A DNA stretch of 64,000 bases, from NCBI RefSeq assembly GCF_042683405.1, contig NZ_JBHUJS010000002.1, positions 124,001-188,000 on the forward strand. Reading direction: 5' to 3'. The notes under the pieces were generated by a model. The model made no database searches. It worked only from the letters and a program-made list of their open reading frames with translations, and was not told where the DNA came from. The translations under genes were made by a program, and so were the position numbers. Below, one piece after another: positions 40,500 through 48,419 of the stretch. Within the stretch, counting starts at the first letter, position 1; each line of letters begins with the position of its first letter. The stretch is from Telluria sp042683405 (GTDB taxonomy: Bacteria > Pseudomonadota > Gammaproteobacteria > Burkholderiales > Burkholderiaceae_D).

Positions 40500-41176
40500 C
40501 GACGCTGGAGCTGGCCGGCCTGTCCAAGTCCTATGGGGGACGCAAGGTGCTCGATGCGCTGTCGTGGCGTTTCCAGGCCGGCGAGTTTGTCGCGATCATG
40601 GGCGAATCGGGCGTCGGCAAGTCCACCCTGCTGAACCTGATCGCCGGACTGGATGCGCCGGACGCGGGCCGGGTGATCGTCGACGGCCAGGACCTGTCGC
40701 GCCTGTCGGACAACGATGCGACCAGGCTGCGGCGGGCCAGGATGGGCTTCGTGTTCCAGGCCTTCCACCTGCTGCCGCACCTGACGCTGGAGCAGAACGT
40801 CGCGTTGCCGCTGGTGCTGAACGGGATGCCGCTGGGACGTGCGAACGAGATGCTGGAGGCGGTGGGACTTGGCGGCCGCGGCGCGGATTTCCCGCGCCAG
40901 CTGTCCGGCGGCGAGATGCAACGGGTCGCCATCGCGCGCGCGCTGGTGCACCGCCCCGCGCTGGTGCTGGCCGACGAGCCGACCGGGAACCTGGACCCGG
41001 AGACCGCGCAATCCGTGCTGGCACTGCTGGTGCGCGAACTGAAGGCGAATGGCGCCTGTGCGCTGATGGTCACGCACTCGCAGGCCGCAGCCTCGCTGGC
41101 GGACCATGTCCTCGTCCTCGGCCGGTCCGGCTTGCAGCCACGGGGGACTGCTCCTGCGCCGGGGCAAGGCCTTTAG
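40496..41176 (+). CDS. LolD/MacB-type ABC ATPase at the end of the transporter operon
   Basis: A 226-residue ATPase with Walker A GESGVGKST, Q-loop FVFQAFHLLPHLTLEQNV, signature LSGGEMQRVAIARAL and Walker B LVLADEPTGNLDP. The sequence is of the LolD/MacB/FtsE class, which normally pairs with FtsX-like permeases, but none is nearby. It overlaps the second PhnE-like gene by ATGA, so it belongs to the importer operon. It may be a second ATPase of a heterodimer with the PhnC-like protein, or may serve an unlinked permease. Confidence 0.85.
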   Translation: MTTLELAGLSKSYGGRKVLDALSWRFQAGEFVAIMGESGVGKSTLLNLIAGLDAPDAGRVIVDGQDLSRLSDNDATRLRRARMGFVFQAFHLLPHLTLEQNVALPLVLNGMPLGRANEMLEAVGLGGRGADFPRQLSGGEMQRVAIARALVHRPALVLADEPTGNLDPETAQSVLALLVRELKANGACALMVTHSQAAASLADHVLVLGRSGLQPRGTAPAPGQGL

Positions 41177-41198
41177 GCCGCAGTGACGTCGGGGGCCG

Positions 41199-41253
41199 CC
41201 CCCCCCCCGCAAGCATCGCTGGATTTTTTTGCATTGAGAATTATCAACAATGC
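41199..41253. promoter_or_regulatory. C10 tract and candidate operator dyad
   Basis: After the transporter operon lies a run of ten C (41199-41208), then a T7 run, then a dyad with arms GCATTG (41231-41236) and CAATGC (41248-41253) around an AT-rich centre. The dyad is about 110 bp upstream of the small gene at 41364 and may be an operator. The regulator is unknown. Confidence 0.35.
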
Positions 41254-41363
41254 TCCAGATGCATACTTATCGTAGTATCATCAGTTGCTGTCCGTTGGCT
41301 ACGTTCCGGTGCCTGCGGATGGGTGATTCGGTCCTTCAAGACTGTTCAACATGGAGATGCGCG

Positions 41364-41651
41364 ATGAGCGTCAGGCAACGGAAACTGGAAATGATCGAAG
41401 CGATGAACCGCGCACGCGCGCTGGAACCGTCGACTTTCGTACCCAACAAGCTGCTCGATACCCTGATCGAAAAGCTTAACCTGAAGAACGACGCGGAGCT
41501 GTGCCGCGTGCTGGAAGTGCAGCCTCCCATCATCAGCAAGATCCGCCACCGCAAGCTCGCGGTCGGCGCCACCATCCTGCTGCGCATGCACGAGAAGTCC
41601 GACCTGTCGATCAAGGAGCTCAAGGAGCTCTCGAACGCCTCGATGCACTGA
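41364..41651 (+). CDS. Small protein, possible helix-turn-helix regulator
   Basis: A 95-residue, largely helical and charged protein. The segment NKLLDTLIEKLNLKNDAELCRVLEVQPPIISKIRH (core LNLKNDAELCRVLEVQPPIIS) has the shape of a Cro/CI-type helix-turn-helix, with IISKIRHRKLA as the candidate recognition region. The ATG at 41364 has GGAG upstream. It is convergent with the next gene, one base apart. The target is unknown; a role in controlling the preceding transporter is possible but unsupported. Confidence 0.7.
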   Translation: MSVRQRKLEMIEAMNRARALEPSTFVPNKLLDTLIEKLNLKNDAELCRVLEVQPPIISKIRHRKLAVGATILLRMHEKSDLSIKELKELSNASMH

Positions 41652-41652
41652 G

Positions 41653-42015
41653 CTATTCCGCGCGCGGGCGTCCGGTCTTGATGATTGGGAGTTTGGCCAG
41701 CGCCTTCTTCAACGCAGCGCCGTCCATCCGGCCCAGCTGGGCGACGGCGATGCGCAGCAGCTCGCTCTTCTTCACATCGATTCCTGCTTTCAGGCAGGCC
41801 TGCTTGGCTTGCGCGAGCAAGGCGTATTCGGCTTCCGGCATGGTAAAGCTGTCGCGCACCAGGCTGGCGCGGTCGTGCGTTTCGCGCACGAGAGTCGCGG
41901 CAGGCTTCTTGCGGCGCGCGGGGACGGCTTTGGCGGCAACGGCCTTGCGGGCGGGTGCTGCCTTGCTGGACTTGGTGGGGGCGGCCTTGGGGGCCGCGCG
42001 CGGGGCTCGCGCCAT
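41653..42015 (-). CDS. Basic protein with Ala/Lys-rich N-terminus
   Basis: A 120-residue protein. The first 48 residues are Ala/Lys/Pro/Arg-rich, like bacterial histone H1-like tails (MARAPRAAPKAAPTKSSKAA). The remainder, about 55-115, has a pattern like a short regulator or DNA-binding fold: RDSFTMPEAEYALLAQAKQA and KSELLRIAVAQLGRMD. I prefer the ATG at 42015. It may be a nucleoid-associated or DNA-binding protein; this is an inference from composition. Confidence 0.7.
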   Translation of the reverse strand: MARAPRAAPKAAPTKSSKAAPARKAVAAKAVPARRKKPAATLVRETHDRASLVRDSFTMPEAEYALLAQAKQACLKAGIDVKKSELLRIAVAQLGRMDGAALKKALAKLPIIKTGRPRAE

Positions 42016-42182
42016 GCACTGCTCCGGTTGAAAAACGAGCCAAACAGTATAGACGATTTGGCCGCTGCCGTGAATCGCCTGGGGGGTATGCGGGGGCAAA
42101 GGCCGGTTTTACATATACCCCTGCCGTTTTCGGCGCGGGAAGCTGCGGCGGAAGATACCCTGGGGGAGTATCCGCAGGCGCC

Positions 42183-43358
42183 TCAGGCCTCGAGCGCCAC
42201 CGGCGCCGCCGGCGTCGCACAGACCTGGTTGCGCCCGGCCCGCTTGGCTTCCTGCAGCGCGTCGTCGAGCCGCTTGAACAGGCTCACGGTGGTGTCGTCG
42301 GCCCGGATCGTGGTGGCCCCGATGCTGACCGTCATGTTAACCAGCGCCCGTTCGGTCTTGATCGGCGTGGCTTCCACCGCCGCCCGGATCCGCTCGGCCA
42401 CCATCGCGGCGTCGGCCAGCCCGGTACGAGGCAGCAGCACGGCGAATTGCACACCGACGAGCCGGCCCAGCTGATCGCTGTCGCGCAACTGCTTGCGGCA
42501 GGTGTCCACGATCGCGCGCAGCACCGTGTCGCCGGCGGGATGCCCGTAGCCGTCATTGATGCGCTTGAACTGGTCCACGTCCAGCACCAGCAGCGCGGTC
42601 GGCTGCCCCGGACGGCGTGCCAGCGCCATCCACGGCGCCAGCGCGTTAAAGAAGCCGCGCCGGTTCGGCACGTCCAGCAGGGTGTCCGCCACCGACAGGC
42701 GCGCCAGCTCGCCCTGCTGCCGTTCGCGCTCGATCATCAGGAAGCCGGTACTGCCCAGGACCATCAGCAGGTAGAACGCGCCGACCGACAGCACTTCGAG
42801 GAATGGCACGGTCATCCAGCCCCACCCTTCCGGCAGGCTGAGCACCATCAGGCCGCGCGCCGCCACCACCGCCGCCAGCAGTGCCGTGGCCACGGCCATG
42901 AAGCGGCGCAGCGCGCTGGCCGCGCCCCAGCCGGAGGCCAGCGCCGCCGCGGCGGCAAAATACAGGATGCCCATGATGAGCGAACCTGCGACCACGCGCA
43001 TCGCGGCGTCGCCGGCGACGAATGCCGCCACATACACGGGGATCGCGACGCCCAGCGCGATCCACATGCGCACGCGCCACGGCGAGGCGCCGGATGCCTG
43101 GCGCAGCGCGGCCACTTCCGCAGCCACGCCGGCGAACACCAGCGCGTAGCCGGCAGGCACAGTCAGCAGGTCGGGCAGGATGCCGCTCCCGCGCAGGAAC
43201 AGCAGCAGCCAGCCGCCGGCCTGCAGCTGGCGTGCCAGCGCCCAGCTGCCCAGCGCGGGCGTCTTGTGGCGCTCATATAAATGGAAGAACAGGGCCGCGC
43301 ACATGACCAGGTTGCCCAGTGCGAGCGCGAACAGCATGGTTTTGACATCCATCGTCAT
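42183..43358 (-). CDS. Membrane GGDEF protein with degenerate active site
   Basis: A 391-residue protein with about six membrane helices (1-210) and a C-terminal GGDEF domain. The catalytic loop reads VGVQF (301-305) instead of GGDEF, while the inhibitory-site RxxD is kept as RDSD (292-295), exactly five residues before it. Early motifs (LDVDQFKRINDGYGHPAGD) are normal. It is probably a cyclic di-GMP receptor rather than a synthase. Its ATG overlaps the stop of a small upstream gene (ATGA). Confidence 0.9.
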   Translation of the reverse strand: MTMDVKTMLFALALGNLVMCAALFFHLYERHKTPALGSWALARQLQAGGWLLLFLRGSGILPDLLTVPAGYALVFAGVAAEVAALRQASGASPWRVRMWIALGVAIPVYVAAFVAGDAAMRVVAGSLIMGILYFAAAAALASGWGAASALRRFMAVATALLAAVVAARGLMVLSLPEGWGWMTVPFLEVLSVGAFYLLMVLGSTGFLMIERERQQGELARLSVADTLLDVPNRRGFFNALAPWMALARRPGQPTALLVLDVDQFKRINDGYGHPAGDTVLRAIVDTCRKQLRDSDQLGRLVGVQFAVLLPRTGLADAAMVAERIRAAVEATPIKTERALVNMTVSIGATTIRADDTTVSLFKRLDDALQEAKRAGRNQVCATPAAPVALEA

Positions 43359-43630
43359 GCTTCGTGCTCCACGTTGGCGGTGCCGTCACCCATCCTGCTT
43401 TCCCATGCCCGCACGAAGAAGGCTTTTTCTTGCTCGGTCGGGGCTGCGTACCAGAATACGATCAGGGTGCCCTTGTGGTCATGCAACTGCACGAATTTCT
43501 CGACGAAGCCCGGCACCCCGGCCGCGTCGGCCAGCGCGACGGCGTAGCCGTACACCCGCATCAGCCGTTCAATACGGTCGGGTTCCGTCAGGCTGTTGGT
43601 TGCGGTAAAAGTCGGGTGGTCCAGGAACAT
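43355..43630 (-). CDS. Hypothetical small protein coupled to the degenerate GGDEF gene
   Basis: A 91-residue soluble protein, start ATG 43630 (MFLDHPTFTATNSL) with AAGGAA upstream; an ATG six codons earlier is less well placed. It contains VQLHDHKGTLIVFWYAAPTE and an acidic end. No family is recognised. Its stop overlaps the next start as ATGA, so it is made together with the GGDEF protein and may be its partner. Confidence 0.7.
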   Translation of the reverse strand: MFLDHPTFTATNSLTEPDRIERLMRVYGYAVALADAAGVPGFVEKFVQLHDHKGTLIVFWYAAPTEQEKAFFVRAWESRMGDGTANVEHEA

Positions 43631-43853
43631 CGGTTTCCTTGGGAACATGGCTCAGGCCGCGTCGAGCTTATCAGAAATTCATGCATGCAAACAAGCTCAG
43701 GCATGGTGGTTCAATATACATATCTCGTGCTCAAAAGCAACATACCGTGCGACCGCTATTGTCGTATTGCATCAAACTGTACGATTGGACGACAATCTGT
43801 GACAAACTTGCGCTCAGACAATTGCTGTCCCCTCCGATCACATAAAGGAATCA

Positions 43854-46736
43854 ATGCTTCGCCGGCCGTCCTTCCAGCTTACCTTTGCCGCAGCCCTGAC
43901 GCTGGCGGTCGGTATCGCTGCCACCTTCCTGCTGTTTGCGACCGTGGCGCGGCTCGAGTTCGAGCAGCGCGCGCTCGCGTTCCAGCAGCGCGTGGACGTG
44001 CGCGTGGCAGCGATCCGCCAGGGACTGGACCAGGCCGTGGAAGTGGTGAACGCGACCAACCACCTGTTCGGCACGATCGATCCGGTGACGCGCCAGCAGT
44101 TCCACGACTTTACCGCTCCGCTGCTCGCGCGCTACCCCTTCATCACCGCCTTCAATTACCACCGCCGCATCACCCACGCCGAGCGGCCCGCGCTCGAGGC
44201 GGAATTGCAGAAGGTGGTGCCGGGCACGGTCCTGACCGAAAACAACAACGGCGTGCGTTCGGTGGCGCCGTGGCGCCCCAGCTACATCGTGGTCGACTAC
44301 CTGGAACCGATGCGCGGGAACGAACGCGGATTCGGCCTGAACGTCGAACCCTATACCGCCGTGATGGATGCGCTGGACCTGGCGGTGCGCACCGGCCGGC
44401 CTGCTTCCACCACCCTGATATCGCTGGCGCAGGACACCGAGCCGCTGCGCGCCTTCGAGATCATCCTGCCGGTCTACAAGCGCGGCATGCCGCTCGATTC
44501 GGCCGAGCTGCGCCGGGAAGCCCTGCTGGGCGACACCGCCGCCATCATCCGGCCGAGCCGACTGGTCGAAGGGATCCTGCAGGATAGCGCCCTGCTCTCG
44601 AACGACACCTCGGTGCGCGTGTTCGCCAGCGTGGATGGCAATCCCAGGGCGATGGTGTTCGAGCACACGGTCGGCACCGGCCCGGACGCCTCGGACCGCT
44701 TCGGCAGCCGGATGGCGCAGTGGCTGGGCGTGGACCACGCCGATACCGCCGTCGCAACGCTCGATGTCGCGGGACGCCAGTGGCGCATCGAGATCGGTTC
44801 CAGCCACGGCCCGCTCACCTCGGCCCACACCGGTTCGCTGATGTCCCTGGTCGGCGGCCTGCTGGTGACGCTGGCTTTCGCCGCTTTCGTCCAGGTGCTG
44901 GTGCGCCGCTCGCAGCGCGTGCAGGCGCTGGTGGCCGATCGCACCGCCGACCTGAAGCGCTCCAACGAACAGCTGATCGAAGACGTCATCGCGCGCAAGC
45001 GCACCGAGCGCGCGCTGCAGGATTCGGAGCAGCGCTTCCGCCAGCTGGTGAACATGTCCTCGGACTGGTACTGGGAACAGGACGCGCAGCTGCGCTTTGT
45101 CCACATCAGCAACGACCTGCGTGAAAAAGCGGGCGTCGGCGCCGATCGCCTGGTCGGCAAGACCCGGTGGGAAGCGGTGCCGTGCATCGAGCAGACCGAG
45201 TCCGGCCGCCGCCACATCGAGCTGGTCAAGCAGCACCTGCCGTTCACCAACTTCGAATACACGATGGTGGACGACCAGGGCGCGGTGCGCTGGTTCTGCA
45301 TCAACGGCCAGCCGGTGTTCGACGAGCAGGGCATGTTCTCCGGCTACCGCGGCACCGGCACCGACATCACCTCGCGCAAACAGGCGGAGCAGCGCATCCA
45401 CCACGTGGCGCAGCACGACGTGCTGACCGGCCTGCCGAACCGCAGCCTGCTGCAGGACCGCCTGTCGCAGGCGATCGCCTATGCCGACCGCTCGCGCTAC
45501 CCGGTGTGGGTGATGCTGGTCGACCTGGACCGCTTCAAGTTCGTCAACGACAGCATGGGCCACAAGGCCGGCGACGTGCTGCTGATGACGGTGGCCGCGC
45601 GCCTGCGCTCGGCGCTGCGCGAACACGACACCGTGGCGCGCCTGTCCGGCGACGAGTTCGTGGTGATCGTCAGCGCCACCGAGGAGCAGGCGCTCACGCC
45701 GATGATCGTGGAACGCCTGATGGAATCGGTTGCCCAGCCGGTCATGCTCGGCACCAAGGAATTCACGGTGTCGTGCTCGATCGGCGTGGCCGTCTACCCG
45801 AGCGGCGGCACGCCTGCCGACAGCCTGATCGAGCACGCCGACATCGCCATGTACCGCGCCAAGAAGCTGGGCCGCAACAACTTCCAGTTCTACACCCCGG
45901 CCATGAACGAGGAAGCGATGGAGCGCGTGCGCATCGAAGGCGCGCTGCGCAAGGCGCTGGAGCGCAACGAATTCGTGCTGCACTACCAGCCGCAGGTGGA
46001 CCTGAAGACCGGCCAGGTGTGCGGCATGGAAGCGCTGCTGCGCTGGCAGCACCCGGAACTGGGCATGGTGCCGCCGAACCGCTTCATCGGCGTGGCCGAG
46101 GAGACGGGACTGATCGTGCCGATCGGCCTGTGGGTGCTGCGCACCGCCTGCGAACAGAACAAGCAATGGCAGCGCGAGCCCGGCTTCGAGCGCCTGCGCG
46201 TGGCGGTCAACCTGTCCGCGCGCCAGTTCAGCTCCCCGCACCTGATCGAGGACATCCGCGCAGTGCTGGACGATACGGGCCTCGCGCCCGAGTCGCTGGA
46301 GATCGAGCTGACCGAATCGCTGTTCATGACCGACATCGCGCAAGCGGTCGACATGCTGCACCAGATGAAGCGGCAGCTGGGCGTGAACCTGTCCATCGAC
46401 GACTTCGGCACCGGCTATTCCAGCCTGTCGTACCTGTCGCGCTTCCCGATCGACGTGCTGAAGATCGACCGTTCCTTCGTCAACGACATCGCCCACGACG
46501 GCGGCGATGCGGCGATCGTCACCTCGATCATCGCACTGGCGCACAACCTCAAGCTGGCCGTGATCGCGGAAGGCGTCGAGACGGCGGAGCAGCTGGAGTA
46601 CTTGAGCAAGCACGGCTGCGACGAGATGCAGGGGTATTACTTCAGCCCACCGCTGCCGGCGGCGGAGTTCTACGAGGTGATTCGGCAGCGCAAGGCGCTT
46701 GCGGTGCCGGTCCTGGACGTGCCTGAAGCCGCCTGA
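43854..46736 (+). CDS. CHASE-PAS-GGDEF-EAL membrane protein
   Basis: A 960-residue cyclic di-GMP enzyme. A first membrane helix (about 8-30), a periplasmic CHASE domain (about 45-270, with FITAFNYHRRITHAERPALE and RGFGLNVEP), a second helix (about 325-345), one PAS domain (about 385-510), then GGDEF and EAL. The GGDEF loop is SGDEF (VARLSGDEFVVIV), one substitution from consensus; the EAL domain keeps MEALLRWQHPE and IDDFGTGYSSLSYLSRFP. Phosphodiesterase activity is likely, synthase activity uncertain. The ATG has AAAGGA upstream. Confidence 0.92.
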   Translation: MLRRPSFQLTFAAALTLAVGIAATFLLFATVARLEFEQRALAFQQRVDVRVAAIRQGLDQAVEVVNATNHLFGTIDPVTRQQFHDFTAPLLARYPFITAFNYHRRITHAERPALEAELQKVVPGTVLTENNNGVRSVAPWRPSYIVVDYLEPMRGNERGFGLNVEPYTAVMDALDLAVRTGRPASTTLISLAQDTEPLRAFEIILPVYKRGMPLDSAELRREALLGDTAAIIRPSRLVEGILQDSALLSNDTSVRVFASVDGNPRAMVFEHTVGTGPDASDRFGSRMAQWLGVDHADTAVATLDVAGRQWRIEIGSSHGPLTSAHTGSLMSLVGGLLVTLAFAAFVQVLVRRSQRVQALVADRTADLKRSNEQLIEDVIARKRTERALQDSEQRFRQLVNMSSDWYWEQDAQLRFVHISNDLREKAGVGADRLVGKTRWEAVPCIEQTESGRRHIELVKQHLPFTNFEYTMVDDQGAVRWFCINGQPVFDEQGMFSGYRGTGTDITSRKQAEQRIHHVAQHDVLTGLPNRSLLQDRLSQAIAYADRSRYPVWVMLVDLDRFKFVNDSMGHKAGDVLLMTVAARLRSALREHDTVARLSGDEFVVIVSATEEQALTPMIVERLMESVAQPVMLGTKEFTVSCSIGVAVYPSGGTPADSLIEHADIAMYRAKKLGRNNFQFYTPAMNEEAMERVRIEGALRKALERNEFVLHYQPQVDLKTGQVCGMEALLRWQHPELGMVPPNRFIGVAEETGLIVPIGLWVLRTACEQNKQWQREPGFERLRVAVNLSARQFSSPHLIEDIRAVLDDTGLAPESLEIELTESLFMTDIAQAVDMLHQMKRQLGVNLSIDDFGTGYSSLSYLSRFPIDVLKIDRSFVNDIAHDGGDAAIVTSIIALAHNLKLAVIAEGVETAEQLEYLSKHGCDEMQGYYFSPPLPAAEFYEVIRQRKALAVPVLDVPEAA

Positions 46737-46855
46737 TCGGTCGTCCCCGCGCGGCAATGCCGGGGCGCGCACATTTGTGGCATTTCAGGCATTCTTTCCG
46801 GTTTCGGCGTATAGTTGAGCAACGGTCGGCCCTTTCCCGGCCGTCGAGGCTCGCC

Positions 46856-47038
46856 ATGACAACGCGCACACCACATCCACGCACCGACCGCAACACGAGC
46901 GCCATCGTCGAGCAGGCGATCGCCGCCCTGCCCCGCGTCGGACTGCGCCAGGCGGCCGAGTTCCTGGCGGCAATGCGCGTTGCGCCCAGGGTTGCCGTCC
47001 GCACGCTGGTCTACCCGGGCCGCCGCCGCGCCTCATAA
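46856..47038 (+). CDS. Small basic hypothetical protein (60 residues)
   Basis: The reading frame starts MTTRTPHPRTDRNTSAIVEQ with GAGG seven bases upstream, and ends PGRRRAS. The middle, ALPRVGLRQAAEFLAAMRVA, could form an amphipathic helix. There are no known motifs. It lies in the gap between a GGDEF-EAL gene and an M16 peptidase gene on the same strand. Moderately supported by ribosome site and codon use. Confidence 0.5.
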   Translation: MTTRTPHPRTDRNTSAIVEQAIAALPRVGLRQAAEFLAAMRVAPRVAVRTLVYPGRRRAS

Positions 47039-47102
47039 CTATCCTTCCAGGCAACAGCGCACTACAATGTGCGCCTGAATCTGCCCCTGGAAAGGAACCC
47101 CC

Positions 47103-48416
47103 ATGAAGTGGAAAGCCCTGGCCGCCGCGGCCCTGCTCGGCGTGTCGTGCGCAGCGCACGCGCTGGAAGCCAAGGACGTGAAGACCTTCACGCTCCCGAA
47201 CGGCATGAAGTTCATCGTGCTCGAAAGCCGCAGCATCCCCAACGCGAACATGTACACCTTCTGGAAGGTCGGCTCGCGCAACGAAACGCCCGGCATCACC
47301 GGCCTGTCGCACTTCTTCGAACACATGATGTTCAACGGCTCGAAAAAGTACGGTCCCAAAATGTTCGACCGCACCATGGAAGCCAAGGGCGGCTCGAACA
47401 ACGCCTACACCAGCAACGACTTGACGGTATACCAGGACTGGTTCCCGGCCTCCTCGATCGAGACCATCTTCTCGCTGGAAGCGGACCGCATCGCGGCGCT
47501 GACGATCGACCCGAAAGTGGTCGAGAGCGAGCGCGGCGTGGTGCTGTCCGAGCGCAGCACCGGGCTGGAGAACTCCAACTTGCGCATGCTGTGGGAAGAA
47601 GTGAACGGCGTCGCGTTCCAGGCCCACCCGTATTCCTGGCCCGTGATCGGCCACGAGTCCGACATCAAGGCGTGGACCCAGGACGACCTGGTGCGCTACT
47701 TCAAGACCTACTACGCGCCCAACAATGCGGTGTCCGTGATCGTCGGCGACGTGAACTTCGACCAGGTCAAGGCGATGGCCACCCGCTACTTCGGTGCGAT
47801 CCCGAAAGGCCCGATGCCGCCGAAGGTGCGCACCGTGGAACCGGAGCAGAAAGGCGAGCGCCGCGTGTTCGTGGCCAAGCCGTCCGCCACGGCTGCCAAC
47901 CTGCTGATCGGCTACAAGGCGCCCGAGATCTCGCATCCGGACTACTACGCGATCAACGTGCTGCAGTCGATCCTGTCCGAAGGCCGCACCTCGCGCCTGT
48001 ACCAGGCGCTGGTGGAGACGCAGCTGGCCACCGACGTCGGCTCCGACAACAGCGACGGCTTCGATCCGGGCCTGCTGTACGTGTACGCGATTGCCAGCGC
48101 CAATGTGCCGGCCGCGAAACTGGAACAGGCGCTGCTGGCCGAAGTCGACCGCCTGGTCAAGGACGGCGTCACCGAAGAAGAACTGCAGAAGGTGAAGAAC
48201 CAGAAGCTGGCCGGCATCTACCGCGCGCTCGAGACCATCAACGGCAAGGCCCAGAACCTCGGCAACTACGAAGTGTTCTTCGGCGACTACCGCACGCTGT
48301 TCGATGCGCCGGACGCCTACCGCAAAGTCACCGCGGCCGACATCCAGCGTGTCGCCGCCAAATACATGAAGAAGTCGCAGCGTACCGTCGGCGTGCTGGC
48401 TGCGAAGGAGGACTGA
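47103..48416 (+). CDS. M16-family zinc metallopeptidase, catalytic subunit
   Basis: A secreted or periplasmic insulinase-family peptidase of 437 residues with a signal peptide (1-20, ending AHA). The inverted zinc motif HXXEH is HFFEH in GLSHFFEHMMFNG, and the distal Glu lies in ESERGVVLSERS. It is followed four bases later by a second M16 gene without the motif; such pairs form a heterodimer with one active subunit. The substrates are peptides, not known in detail. Confidence 0.92.
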   Translation: MKWKALAAAALLGVSCAAHALEAKDVKTFTLPNGMKFIVLESRSIPNANMYTFWKVGSRNETPGITGLSHFFEHMMFNGSKKYGPKMFDRTMEAKGGSNNAYTSNDLTVYQDWFPASSIETIFSLEADRIAALTIDPKVVESERGVVLSERSTGLENSNLRMLWEEVNGVAFQAHPYSWPVIGHESDIKAWTQDDLVRYFKTYYAPNNAVSVIVGDVNFDQVKAMATRYFGAIPKGPMPPKVRTVEPEQKGERRVFVAKPSATAANLLIGYKAPEISHPDYYAINVLQSILSEGRTSRLYQALVETQLATDVGSDNSDGFDPGLLYVYAIASANVPAAKLEQALLAEVDRLVKDGVTEEELQKVKNQKLAGIYRALETINGKAQNLGNYEVFFGDYRTLFDAPDAYRKVTAADIQRVAAKYMKKSQRTVGVLAAKED

Positions 48417-48419
48417 CCG

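Noticed and set aside
37187..41176. Phosphonate uptake operon (phnCDE)
   Set aside because: The binding protein is of the PhnD superfamily, but no degradation genes or Pho box are present and the neighbours are selenium genes. Kept as a weaker alternative.
36092..41176. YihY-like protein or the small helix-turn-helix protein as functional parts of the selenium system
   Set aside because: Only adjacency supports this. No sequence feature links either to selenium or ergothioneine.
45640..45670. Loss of cyclase activity in the CHASE protein because of SGDEF
   Set aside because: The change affects only the first Gly, and variants at that position can remain active. Not claimed as inactive.
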